Origin: Parvibaculum sp039973015
Lineage (GTDB): Bacteria; Pseudomonadota; Alphaproteobacteria; Parvibaculales; Parvibaculaceae
Assembly: GCF_039973015.1 (NCBI RefSeq)
Contig: NZ_JBDWLT010000009.1
Coordinates: 186,001-250,000 of the forward strand
Direction: 5' to 3'
Length of the DNA stretch: 64,000 nt
The notes under the pieces were generated by a model. That model ran no database searches and was not told the DNA's origin. It saw nothing but the letters and a program-made list of their open reading frames with translations. Of this stretch, positions 42,107-49,438 are shown piece by piece (the first letter of the stretch is position 1; the number at the start of each line of letters is the position of its first letter). A program made the position numbers and the translations under genes.

Positions 42107-42466
42107 TCAACTCCTTTCGCGCCGTCTCTTCACAAGCGCCTTGTACCGTGCCGCCGCCATGTCGAGGTTTCGCTGCGGCGTCTTCTGTGTCTTCTTCGTA
42201 AAGGCGTGCAGCACGTAAACGGCTTCGTCGAACTTCGCGACATAGATCACGCGGTACTGGCCTTGCGTGTCCGCGATTCGTATTTCCCGGACGCCCGCAC
42301 CAATGCCCTTCATCGGCTTCCAGTCGTCGGGGTCGCGCCCGAGTTCGACCAGATATATCTGGAAACCCGCTGCTTCCCGCGCCGGGGGCGGAAAGGCCAG
42401 CAACTCGTCCAGCGAGCTGCCTTCGAAAACCGCCTGTTTCTTTTTGCCCGTGCCCATGAACACCAT
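42107..42466 (-). CDS. HigB-like toxin (RelE/ParE superfamily, phage Gp49-like)
   Basis: A 119-residue basic protein of the Gp49-like/HigB family. The conserved core DWKPMKGIGAGVREIRI, then YRVIYVAKF and VYVLHAFTKKTQKTP, corresponds to the RelE-fold strands and the basic active-site region. Such toxins cleave mRNA on the ribosome. Toxin before antitoxin is the usual higBA order. The start may be 42466 or the ATG at 42457. A promoter -10 box ends only two bases before 42466, so the message is almost leaderless. Confidence 0.85.
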   Translation of the reverse strand: MVFMGTGKKKQAVFEGSSLDELLAFPPPAREAAGFQIYLVELGRDPDDWKPMKGIGAGVREIRIADTQGQYRVIYVAKFDEAVYVLHAFTKKTQKTPQRNLDMAAARYKALVKRRRERS

Positions 42467-42495
42467 TTATATAACTATTGATATAATCCGGTCAA
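42467..42495 (-). promoter_or_regulatory. HigBA promoter with palindromic operator
   Basis: On the reverse strand TTGACC (42495-42490), a 16-base spacer and TATATA (42473-42468) form a sigma70-type promoter. The inverted repeat TTATAT (42467-42472) / ATATAA (42481-42486) covers the -10 box, the usual place for antitoxin autorepression. Confidence 0.55.
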
Positions 42496-42591
42496 CCCGC
42501 CCCATAAACCTCCCCTTAAGCTCCGCCGCCGCAAACTCGTCCGTGGGATGAAGGGTGCTCCGGCAATAATCCGGGGCCGGAGGGACTGGAG

Positions 42592-43149
42592 ATGATGGAC
42601 GATGCCGCCGCGCGGGCAGGCGCGGCTTCGGCGCAGGTGCTGCCGTCCTCGGTCATACAGGCGGAGCATTGGGGCTCGCTCGAAGCCGTCCGCCCGCATC
42701 TGACCGCGCAAGCGCCGCTCGCTGTCCTCGACCGTTGGGCGCGCCTTCGCGGCTCCCGCCGCATGCCATCGCGCAGCCTCTTCAACCCGATGGATGTGCG
42801 CCAGCACCTGCCCAACATCTTCCTGCTCGACGTGGCGCCGCAAGGCGGCTTTTGCTACCGCGTCGTCGGCTCGCTCATTTCCGATTTTTTCGGCGTCGGC
42901 AATCCGGCGGGCATGTCGCCGGAACAGGTCTTCGGCGCGAACGCCGAAGTCGCGCTCTCGCCGCTCCGCATCTGCTGCGCCGAGCGCGCGCCCTATATGC
43001 ACACGGCGTCGGCGAGCTGGATCTATCGCGACCGCACCTTCACCTTCTATACCGTCGTGCTCGTGCCCTTCGGCGAGAGCGACGACGCGGTGGACAAGGT
43101 TCTCTGCTGCGCGGAGTTCATCAGCGAGGAAGATGCGGCGCGCAGGTGA
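42592..43149 (+). CDS. PAS_5-family (single PAS domain) protein
   Basis: A 185-residue protein of the alphaproteobacterial PAS_5 family. The core segment RMPSRSLFNPMDVRQHLPNIFLLDV (about 57-81) and GFCYRVVGSLISDFFG (85-100) are diagnostic. It has no output domain, so it may act by binding another protein. AGGGACTGGAG lies before the ATG, with a second ATG one codon later. It diverges from the HigBA set, and its stop is directly followed by the proposed end of the convergent, frameshifted secreted-protein gene. Confidence 0.85.
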   Translation: MMDDAAARAGAASAQVLPSSVIQAEHWGSLEAVRPHLTAQAPLAVLDRWARLRGSRRMPSRSLFNPMDVRQHLPNIFLLDVAPQGGFCYRVVGSLISDFFGVGNPAGMSPEQVFGANAEVALSPLRICCAERAPYMHTASASWIYRDRTFTFYTVVLVPFGESDDAVDKVLCCAEFISEEDAARR

Positions 43150-43594
43150 CTATGGCGCCTGGAGCCCGCGCGCCTTTTGCGACCACATCACCCACAAGTC
43201 CTGAAGCCGGTCTTCCAGTGCGCCAGCCCGCTCGATCACGTCCCGCGCGCGTTCGCGTTCCGGCGTCACCCTGTTGTTCCTTGGTCCCCCCCGCGCCGAT
43301 GCGGTCGCGCTGCGCCGCCGCCGTCATCAGCCTGCGGAGGATGTCGAGCCGCTGGCCGAGGTCGGCCTTTCGCGTTTCGGCTTCCGCGCGGGTGCTGCCG
43401 GTCCCGAGCGCGGCCTCGGCCTCTGCCATCGCCGCCTTCGTCCCCTCCAGGAAGGCGAGCGCCTCCTCATACTCGCCCTCGCTCATCACGCGGGCCTCCG
43501 CCAGCCCCTGCGCGTGGGCTATCCCCGGCACACAGAGGAGGAGGGCGGGGACAAGAAAAAGCGCAAAAAAAGCCGTCCGCATGTCGAAAAACAT
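43150..43594 (-). pseudogene. Secreted hypothetical protein, frameshifted at a G7 tract
   Basis: A reading frame starts at 43594 with a clear signal peptide (MRTAFFALFLVPALLLCVPGIAHA, cleavage after AHA) and continues with helical, Ala/Glu-rich sequence to IGAGG. At a run of seven G (C7 on the forward strand, 43286-43292) the frame turns into low-quality sequence overlapping the PAS_5 gene. With six G the frame continues as VTPERERARDVIERAGALED, then a helical end with WVMWSQKARG, and stops at 43150, immediately after the PAS_5 stop. The restored product would be about 148 residues, periplasmic. The cause may be mutation, phase variation or sequencing error. Family unknown. Confidence 0.7.
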
Positions 43595-43892
43595 ATCCCC
43601 GTCCCCTTCGTCCCTTTTCCGGGGACAAGTCTCCCCCGGCTTGCGCGCCGGGTCGAGCGTCCAGGCGGCCGGGGCCCGCTTATCCCGCAAAGGGGGATAA
43701 GGCGGCCATTTGTGACGGTTTCGTTACGTTTCGATGACGGTCGGGGTTTTTCGGGCCTTCTTGTCCCCGGCCCCTGTCCACCTTTGAACGGCGCGCCGGG
43801 CGGGGGTGAACGGCTGCGGGTGCTTCCCGGGCGCGCCAAAAGCCCTAGACTGCGCCTCAACAGGCATCACCTTATCCCCGGAAAGAGACCCC

Positions 43893-44339
43893 ATGTCCGA
43901 GACGATTGCGCCCGAAAAACATTTCGACGACGAGGCCGGCCGCGACGGTCTCGGCCAGTCCCTCGGCATCGTCCGTACACTGTATATGGACAAGGAGGCG
44001 GGCCGCGCCGCCATCGAGGTCGAGGCCGAAATGCGCATGTGCCATTCGGGCGGCGTGGTGCAGGGCGGTTTCGTCACGGGCTGGATCGACGCCGCCATGG
44101 CGCGCGCCGCCATGTGCGTGACCGATTTCCAGATGACGCCCATGTCGCTCGAAATCAAGATCAGCTTCTTCCGTCCCGCCACGCCGGGGCTTCTCGTCGC
44201 GGAAGGCTGGATCGAGCGCAAGGGCCGCTCGACCATGTTCGTCGAGGGCAATCTCAAGAATGCGGAAGGCGAGATCGTTGCGAAAGGCACGTCGACGATC
44301 CGCATGATGCCGCTCATCGATATGAGCAAGAAGAAGTAG
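43893..44339 (+). CDS. PaaI-family hotdog-fold thioesterase
   Basis: A 148-residue hotdog-fold protein. MCHSGGVVQGGFVTGWIDAAMARA (about 49-72) is the conserved central helix region, where HSGG/HGG and an aspartate act in PaaI-type acyl-CoA thioesterases. MSLEIKISFFRPATPG follows as the dimer strand. It hydrolyses an acyl- or aryl-CoA thioester. GGAAAGAGA precedes the ATG at 43893; the longer open frame upstream is unlikely. It is divergent from the frameshifted secreted-protein gene and apparently monocistronic. Substrate cannot be told from sequence. Confidence 0.87.
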   Translation: MSETIAPEKHFDDEAGRDGLGQSLGIVRTLYMDKEAGRAAIEVEAEMRMCHSGGVVQGGFVTGWIDAAMARAAMCVTDFQMTPMSLEIKISFFRPATPGLLVAEGWIERKGRSTMFVEGNLKNAEGEIVAKGTSTIRMMPLIDMSKKK

Positions 44340-44637
44340 TGCGCTCCGTAAGCGGATTATTTTCCATTTTCTTGATTCTGCAGCGTCGCCGCAAATTCAA
44401 TATCACTCACACAAACTGTTGCGCGAGAGTCACGGAATGCGCGAAAGAGCAGCGCAGGTTCCATTCCCCATAATTTCGCATCGCGAAAAGTGCCTGCGCC
44501 ACAAGCACTTGTCCGATTGTGTCAACATTCTGGCGGCGTGACCGTGCAACAACCGCTTGCGGCGGAGAAAGCACGCGGGCAATAGTCGCGCCGGGCTTAG
44601 CGGGGGCTTCGGAAATTGATACGAGGCTCTGTATAAA
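44340..44637 (+). other. Intergenic leader of the outer-membrane protein gene with nested hairpins
   Basis: No protein gene is seen in these 298 bases. GCGCAGG (44453-44459) pairs with CCTGCGC (44494-44500), enclosing TTTCGC-ATC-GCGAAA (44475-44489). A third hairpin, ACAAG-CA-CTTGT, lies at 44502-44513. This structured block 125-185 bases before the start could be an untranslated leader or a small RNA. No convincing -35/-10 pair was found. Confidence 0.4.
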
Positions 44638-45195
44638 ATGAAAAACGCGACTCGCATTCTTTGCGCCGCCGGCCTTGCGCTGGGTCTCGCCGGTTTTGCA
44701 AACGGCGCGGCGGCCCAGCAGGCCAGCAATTCGGACAGCATGTCCGCTTCGAACGACGGCAACCTCTACAACCAGACCGCCTTCCAGCGCGGCCTTTATG
44801 TGGGAGCGGGCGTCGGCTGGGGCTGGGCGGACAATGATGACGACTGGACCTGGCGCGGTCAGGCCGGCTGGCGTCTCAACCAGTATCTCGCCGTGGAAGG
44901 CTTCTATGCCGATCTCGCCGACATCACCGTCGGCGGCGTGAGCGACAATGTCGATACCTATGGTGCGGCGGCGCTCGTCTCCTTCCCGCTGAACAATACG
45001 ATGGCGATCTACGGCAAGGGCGGTGTCCATAATTACAGCCAGCCGGGCGACGATCGCGAGCTTAGCTGGCTAGGCGGCGCGGGCATGGAGTTCGCCGTGG
45101 CGGACAACACCTCCATCCGCACGGAATGGACGCATTACGATCTCGACAGCGACAGCGTCGACGATCTGACGGCAGCGGTCGTGTTCGGCTTCTGA
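44638..45195 (+). CDS. Outer-membrane beta-barrel protein
   Basis: A 185-residue small barrel protein. The first 26 residues are a signal peptide ending AAAQ. Alternating strands rich in Trp, Tyr and Gly follow (GLYVGAGVGWGWADND, WTWRGQAGWRLNQYLAVEGFYADL, TYGAAALVSFPLN). The chain ends AAVVFGF with terminal Phe, the BAM recognition signature. Eight strands are plausible, as in OmpA/OmpW-type or OMP_b-brl proteins. The linker before the barrel is Ser/Asn-rich. It is likely an abundant porin-like or structural protein. A strong terminator follows. Confidence 0.85.
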   Translation: MKNATRILCAAGLALGLAGFANGAAAQQASNSDSMSASNDGNLYNQTAFQRGLYVGAGVGWGWADNDDDWTWRGQAGWRLNQYLAVEGFYADLADITVGGVSDNVDTYGAAALVSFPLNNTMAIYGKGGVHNYSQPGDDRELSWLGGAGMEFAVADNTSIRTEWTHYDLDSDSVDDLTAAVVFGF

Positions 45196-45241
45196 TCGAA
45201 CGTACCAGTCCCGTCCGGCGGGGGAACGGCATGGACGGGCG

Positions 45242-45282
45242 AGCGGCCGTCTCGCGGGGCAGCGAGGCGGCCGCTTTCGTTT
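45242..45282 (+). terminator. Rho-independent terminator of the outer-membrane protein gene
   Basis: AGCGGCCGTCTCGC (45242-45255) pairs with GCGAGGCGGCCGCT (45262-45275), 14 bp with one wobble, over a GGGGCA loop. It is followed by TTTCGTTT. Confidence 0.75.
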
Positions 45283-45315
45283 GTGCGGAGAAGTAGCTGG
45301 GAGAGAAGGACTTCT

Positions 45316-46122
45316 CTAGCTGTTCGTGTATTCGGGTCTGCGCTTTCCGAGAAAGGCGCCGATGCCTTCGCGGAAGTCATTTGTCTGCGCGCAGAGGATC
45401 TGGTTGCGGTCTTCCATCGCCACGGCGGCTTCGAGGCTTCCCGCATCGACCGACATGTTGAGGCATTCCTTTGTCAGGCGAAGGCCGAGCGGTGATGTCG
45501 TCAGCATCTCTTCGATGTAAGGCGCTGCCGCCTCTTCCAGCTTGTCGTCCTCCACCATTTCCGACACAAGGCCGACGCGTTCGGCACGGTCCGCGTTGAT
45601 GAAGCGGCCCGTCATCATGAGTTCGCTCGCCACCGACACGCCGACGAGGCGCGGCAGGAAATAGCTCACGCCGATATCGCAGGCCGACAGGCCGATGCGG
45701 ATGAAGGCCGCGTTCATGCGCGCGCTTTTGCCTGCGATGCGAATGTCGGACGCAAGCGCCAGCGCGAAGCCGCCGCCGCAGGCCGGTCCATGGATGAGCG
45801 AGATGATCGCCTGCGGGCAGCGGCGCATGCGCATCACGATTTCGCTGATGCGGCGCTGCGCGACAAGCCCTGCCTGCGGGCTGCCGCTCGTGTCGGTGTC
45901 CGGCCTGTTCGAGCGTTCCTTGAGGTCGAGCCCGGCGCAGAAGGCGCGGCCCGCACCCTTCAGTACGACGATGCGCACGGAATGATCCGTGTAGAGCTTG
46001 CCGAAATAGTCCTGCAGTTCACCGACGAGTTCCGGGTTCATCGCATTCAGCGCATCGGGCCGGTTGAGCGTCACCCGGTCGACGGCGCCTTCCTTTTCAA
46101 CGATGAGTGTCTTGTAGGCCAT
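45316..46122 (-). CDS. Enoyl-CoA hydratase/isomerase (crotonase family)
   Basis: A 268-residue crotonase. GAGRAFCAGLDLKE (about 62-75) forms the first oxyanion region and HGPACGGGFALALASDIRIA (about 109-128) the second. The acidic residues typical of EchA lie in the ACDIGVSYFLPR segment, where the second catalytic glutamate position is aspartate, so isomerase or other crotonase chemistry is possible. GGGAGGAA precedes the ATG at 46122; the frame stays open upstream without family similarity. It is monocistronic. It probably serves the fatty-acid or related acyl-CoA pathways in the window. Confidence 0.87.
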   Translation of the reverse strand: MAYKTLIVEKEGAVDRVTLNRPDALNAMNPELVGELQDYFGKLYTDHSVRIVVLKGAGRAFCAGLDLKERSNRPDTDTSGSPQAGLVAQRRISEIVMRMRRCPQAIISLIHGPACGGGFALALASDIRIAGKSARMNAAFIRIGLSACDIGVSYFLPRLVGVSVASELMMTGRFINADRAERVGLVSEMVEDDKLEEAAAPYIEEMLTTSPLGLRLTKECLNMSVDAGSLEAAVAMEDRNQILCAQTNDFREGIGAFLGKRRPEYTNS

Positions 46123-46199
46123 GTCGCGTTCCTCCCTGTTCAATATGTTTTCAGGGAGCCTAGCGCGTGGGCCCGCCCGCGCAACTGACGCAAGGGCGC

Positions 46200-46538
46200 T
46201 CAGCCGATATGGGCTTCCATTTCCTGCTGGATCGCGAGCGGCAGGTCGAGCCATCTGAGCGCCAGCGCACCGCCGGGGTCGAGGCGCATCACTTCCGCCG
46301 CGAAGCCGAGCCTGCGCCTGTCGCCCGCCCAGTAAAGATGCCCGCTCAGAATGTTGCCGATGGCGACCGCTTCCGCGAAGCCTTCGATGCAGGCGCCGCC
46401 CGCCGACCAGTCACGCGCCTTGTGTGCATAGCCGCCGATCTCGACCATCAGCACGGGGGCGGAGGCACGCGCGGACTGGCGCTCCTCGGGCATCTCGCTG
46501 CCGCGCAAATGATCGAGCCATCTTGAAATCAGGGACAT
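46200..46538 (-). CDS. PilZ-domain-like protein
   Basis: A 112-residue protein with the pattern of a stand-alone PilZ domain: RQSARA near residues 20-25 (the RxxxR-type c-di-GMP arginine motif, here degenerate) and RDWSAGGACIEG near 42-53 in place of DxSxxG. Strands typical of the beta-barrel follow, with a C-terminal helix. It would bind cyclic di-GMP if functional; the second arginine is shifted, so binding is not certain. It is convergent with nothing and divergent from the DUF6165 gene. Confidence 0.6.
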   Translation of the reverse strand: MSLISRWLDHLRGSEMPEERQSARASAPVLMVEIGGYAHKARDWSAGGACIEGFAEAVAIGNILSGHLYWAGDRRRLGFAAEVMRLDPGGALALRWLDLPLAIQQEMEAHIG

Positions 46539-46702
46539 TGGCCGCCGCTGCGTTGCTTGAAGCAGGCGCGATTTTCGGGGGCTGCGGGCATCGGCGCAAG
46601 CCTTTACTGGGCGTGAGGGTTAATGGAGTGCCCTGCGAGATGACAAGGCCCCGGTCCTTGCGCTATAGCAGGCACATTCGTCACGCAACGCCCGGAGTTC
46701 CC

Positions 46703-47110
46703 ATGTCCCAGAAAGACGCCAAACCCGTCATGATCGAGGTCGGTCCGGGCGAGCTCATCGACAAGATCACCATTCTGCGGATCAAGTCGGAGCGCATGTC
46801 GGATGCAGCGAAGCTCGCCAATGTGCGCCACGAACTCACCGTGCTCGAAGAGGCGCGCAAGGCGAACCTGGAAGACAGCGCGGAGATGCGCCGCCTCGAA
46901 GGTGACCTTAAATCCGTCAATGAAGCGCTCTGGGTGATCGAGGACGATATCCGTCAGTGCGAGGCGGACAAGGATTTCGGATCGAAGTTCGTCGAGCTTG
47001 CGCGTTCCGTCTACAAGCAGAACGACAAGCGCGCCGCGATCAAGAAGGAGATCAATCTCCTGACCGGCTCGGCAATCGTCGAAGAAAAGTCCTACACCGA
47101 ATTCGAGTGA
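46703..47110 (+). CDS. DUF6165-family protein
   Basis: A 135-residue acidic, helical protein recognisable as DUF6165 by IEVGPGELIDKITILRIKSERM (about 11-32) and LTVLEEARK. The family is found mostly in Alphaproteobacteria beside glycosyltransferase and tetratricopeptide genes and has no defined function. Its last 19 bases overlap the end of the convergent GT9 glycosyltransferase gene, an association that recurs for this family and suggests a link to cell-surface glycan assembly (inference). Confidence 0.85.
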   Translation: MSQKDAKPVMIEVGPGELIDKITILRIKSERMSDAAKLANVRHELTVLEEARKANLEDSAEMRRLEGDLKSVNEALWVIEDDIRQCEADKDFGSKFVELARSVYKQNDKRAAIKKEINLLTGSAIVEEKSYTEFE

Positions 47111-48072
47111 GAGAGGCGGCGCTCCACCTCGTCGAAGACGCGGGCAACGGGTAACGCCGAAAGATCGTCCACTTCGATGGCGCCGAAATTTTCCGTCAGG
47201 ATTCCGGTTCGCTCTGCCGGCATATGTGTGCCGAAAAGCGCGAGGCCTTTCACGCCCATATGCGCTGCGAGGTGGCTCGGTCCCGTGTCGTTGCCGATGA
47301 CGAAGCGCGCGCCTTTCAATATTCCTGCAAGCTCGGCCCAGTTCGTCTTTTCGATGCAGATGCCGGGTATCGCGCGCGCGAGTTCCACCTCGTCCGGCCC
47401 CGGCGCCGTCACGATCGTTTCGCCCGCCGCAATCAGGCGCCCCGCGAGTTCCGTGTAGTATGGCCAGCGCTTTTGCGGATGGCGCGCGGAGCAGCCGGGC
47501 ACGAGCACGATGTAAGGCGTGGTTACATTGGCTGCGCCAAGCATGTCTCTCACGTCGTCGGCGAGCCAGGAAACATCGGGCGTTCGCGTGTGGCGGATGG
47601 TCAGGCCCGCATCCTCCAGTTGTCCGGCAAGGCGGTCGAGTGTGCGGATTTTCTTCGGCTCGTTTGCGCGGTGCGGGTGGCTGCATCCCGCTGCGGTTCC
47701 GGACCAGCGGGCGTTTTTCAGCATCCATCTGAAATAGAAGGCTGTGCGCTTCGAGTTTTGCAGATCGTAGATCATGTCGAAGCCGCGCGCGCGAATTTTT
47801 GTTCTCAGCGCGCGCATGCGGTCGATGCGCCAGCGCGGTGCGCGCTCATCGACGATCACTTCGTCCACATGCGGGCAGTGCGTGAGGATTGTGCGATAGG
47901 GCTTCATCGTCAGCACCGCGATAAAGGCATCGGGGTGGTTTTCGCGGATGTCGCGTAGCGCGCCTTCAGCCTGGATCACGTCGCCGAAGGCGCCATGCTT
48001 GATGACGAGGATGCGTTTTGCGTCGCCTGCGAAGGGGACGGGGGAGGTAGCGGTCATGCGTTCTGCGCTCAC
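47092..48072 (-). CDS. Glycosyltransferase family 9 (heptosyltransferase-like)
   Basis: A 326-residue GT-B enzyme of family GT9. ILVIKHGAFGDVIQAEGALRDIRE (about 21-44) is the N-terminal signature, and VLVPGCSARHPQKRWPYYTELAGRL (about 187-211) with FVIGNDTGPSHLAAHMG (about 255-271) forms the nucleotide-sugar site. GT9 enzymes add heptose or similar sugars to LPS core or other surface glycans. The start is a GTG that overlaps the stop of the S24 repressor gene (GTGA), so the two are co-translated; an ATG follows five codons in. Confidence 0.88.
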   Translation of the reverse strand: MSAERMTATSPVPFAGDAKRILVIKHGAFGDVIQAEGALRDIRENHPDAFIAVLTMKPYRTILTHCPHVDEVIVDERAPRWRIDRMRALRTKIRARGFDMIYDLQNSKRTAFYFRWMLKNARWSGTAAGCSHPHRANEPKKIRTLDRLAGQLEDAGLTIRHTRTPDVSWLADDVRDMLGAANVTTPYIVLVPGCSARHPQKRWPYYTELAGRLIAAGETIVTAPGPDEVELARAIPGICIEKTNWAELAGILKGARFVIGNDTGPSHLAAHMGVKGLALFGTHMPAERTGILTENFGAIEVDDLSALPVARVFDEVERRLSHSNSV

Positions 48073-48788
48073 ATTCGTCCGCCGCGCCAGATCACGCGGC
48101 CGGCGATCTTCAGCTCATCCGTGTCGCCCTTGCCGATTTCTTCGGAGGGGTAGCGTGTCGCGTTGTCGCTCGAAACGACGACGCCGCCATCGATCTTCAT
48201 CTGCAGCCGCTTCACGAGCAGCGCGCTGCCGCTCGTCAGTACATAGACGCCGCTGCCGCGCAGTTTTGGGTCACTGGTGTCGGCGAGCAGTATGTCGCCT
48301 GCGGAGAATGTCGGTTCCATCGAATCGTCCGGCGCTTCCACCGCGATCAGCTTTGCAGGATCGACCTTCAGCTCTTGCTCGATGAAGCTGCGGCGGAATG
48401 AAATCGCATCGAGAATCGTTCTGTCCTCAACGGTCATGCGCTTGCCCGCTTCCGTGTCGAGCGTGCGGAGCCGGTAACGCGGTACGAGCATGTGCGCGCC
48501 TGTGCCGCCCACCTGGTTGCGCGGAAGTTCGAGCGGGGCGAGTTCCGCAAAGCCGGTTTCCTGTTTCCCTGCCGCGCCTGCCTTGCGCATTTCGCCCTGA
48601 CCCGTCAGCACCCAGTTCATATCGAACCCTTCGCCCGAAAGATGCGCGAGCACATGCGCGTTCGGGGCAGCGTTCTCCAGTTCGTAATTCTGCCACGTGG
48701 TGCCAGACACGCGGACTCGTTTACCCATCTCTTTTTGTGAAAGACCAAGAAACTTTCGTATCTGGGCCAGGCGCGCAGGGACGCTCAT
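48069..48788 (-). CDS. XRE-family repressor with S24 peptidase domain (CI/LexA-like)
   Basis: A 239-residue regulator. The helix-turn-helix spans about 8-60 (LGLSQKEMGKRVRVSGTTWQN). The C-terminal S24 domain has the serine of EAPDDSMEPTF (S156) and the lysine of ALLVKRLQ (K193), so the self-cleavage dyad is intact. The canonical Ala-Gly cleavage site is not obvious; a Gly/Ala-rich linker lies near 71-74. Phage CI-like repressors respond to RecA, but bacterial members can control surface or stress genes. It is coupled to the GT9 gene by a GTGA overlap. No other phage genes are nearby. Confidence 0.85.
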   Translation of the reverse strand: MSVPARLAQIRKFLGLSQKEMGKRVRVSGTTWQNYELENAAPNAHVLAHLSGEGFDMNWVLTGQGEMRKAGAAGKQETGFAELAPLELPRNQVGGTGAHMLVPRYRLRTLDTEAGKRMTVEDRTILDAISFRRSFIEQELKVDPAKLIAVEAPDDSMEPTFSAGDILLADTSDPKLRGSGVYVLTSGSALLVKRLQMKIDGGVVVSSDNATRYPSEEIGKGDTDELKIAGRVIWRGGRM

Positions 48789-49093
48789 GTGGCCCACTTC
48801 TTCATATGAATAGCGGAGTTTCCAGCCGATGATACAAAAGAAATCAGTGGCTTAGCCTGAATTGACGCGCACGGCGCGACCTTCGCCGGAAGGCGTACGC
48901 AGTTATACCAAGATTTCTTGTTGACATAAGCCAAGATATGTTTGTATTAAATGGTTGCGGTCTACCAATAAAGTTATACAGCTTGTGCCTCAGGCCGCCA
49001 AACCCTTGTCGTTGCGCGGGAGGAGAAAATGAGCCGTATAGAGTTAAATTCTGGCTTGAGGCTTCGCTGCAGCGGGGCATTGCCAGAGGAAGA
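48789..49093 (+). promoter_or_regulatory. Regulatory gap between S24 repressor and tRNA-Arg, with a forward promoter
   Basis: On the forward strand TTGACA (48921-48926), an 18-base spacer and TATTAA (48945-48950) make a near-consensus promoter. CAAGA-TT-TCTTG (48909-48920) directly before it is a perfect palindrome and a candidate operator for the S24 repressor. A strong GGGAGGAGAAA-ATG start signal follows at 49029, but the frame after it runs antisense through the tRNA. No supported protein gene is seen in these 305 bases. Confidence 0.45.
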
Positions 49094-49170
49094 TGGTGAC
49101 CCCGGCGCGATTCGAACGCGCGACCCTCAGATTAGGAATCTGATGCTCTATCCAGCTGAGCTACGGGGTC
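49094..49170 (-). tRNA. tRNA-Arg (anticodon CCT)
   Basis: A complete 77-nt cloverleaf read on the reverse strand. The acceptor arm GACCCCG pairs with CGGGGTC, the D arm contains AGCTCAGCTGGATAGAGCA, and the anticodon stem TCAGA/TCTGA holds the loop TTCCTAA (anticodon CCT). The T arm is GCGCG-TTCGAAT-CGCGC, and the 3' CCA is encoded. It reads AGG codons. Confidence 0.95.
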
Positions 49171-49311
49171 TCAGAAAGGCGAGCGACATCACCGTGGGCC
49201 GGTGCATCGCGCACCGAAACCTAGGTTACCTCATGCCGCGCCGCAATAGGTGGCTGACCCCACAGGCGCCTGCAGGTGGATTTGCTCCTTTGCGTCTACC
49301 TCCGATTTGGC

Positions 49312-49323
49312 CTAAATATTTAG
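49312..49323. promoter_or_regulatory. 12-bp palindrome upstream of LuxR-type response regulator
   Basis: CTAAATATTTAG is a perfect palindrome in an AT-rich part of the 268-bp gap between tRNA-Arg and the response regulator gene, about 115 bases before its start. It may be an operator. No protein gene was seen in the gap. Confidence 0.3.
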
Positions 49324-49438
49324 TCCTACGCTCTAAGGTTGACTCCGGTTGCATGGTTCATTTTGAGCCGTTTGTCTGTCGGCTTGTCGAACTGGAAAAG
49401 AGGGTCCGGCTCTTCTCCCGGAAAAACAGGAGGGCGGT

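Noticed and set aside
48069..49170. Prophage remnant
   Set aside because: An S24 repressor beside a tRNA is suggestive, but no integrase, structural gene or direct-repeat att pair was seen; reported only as a possible scar.
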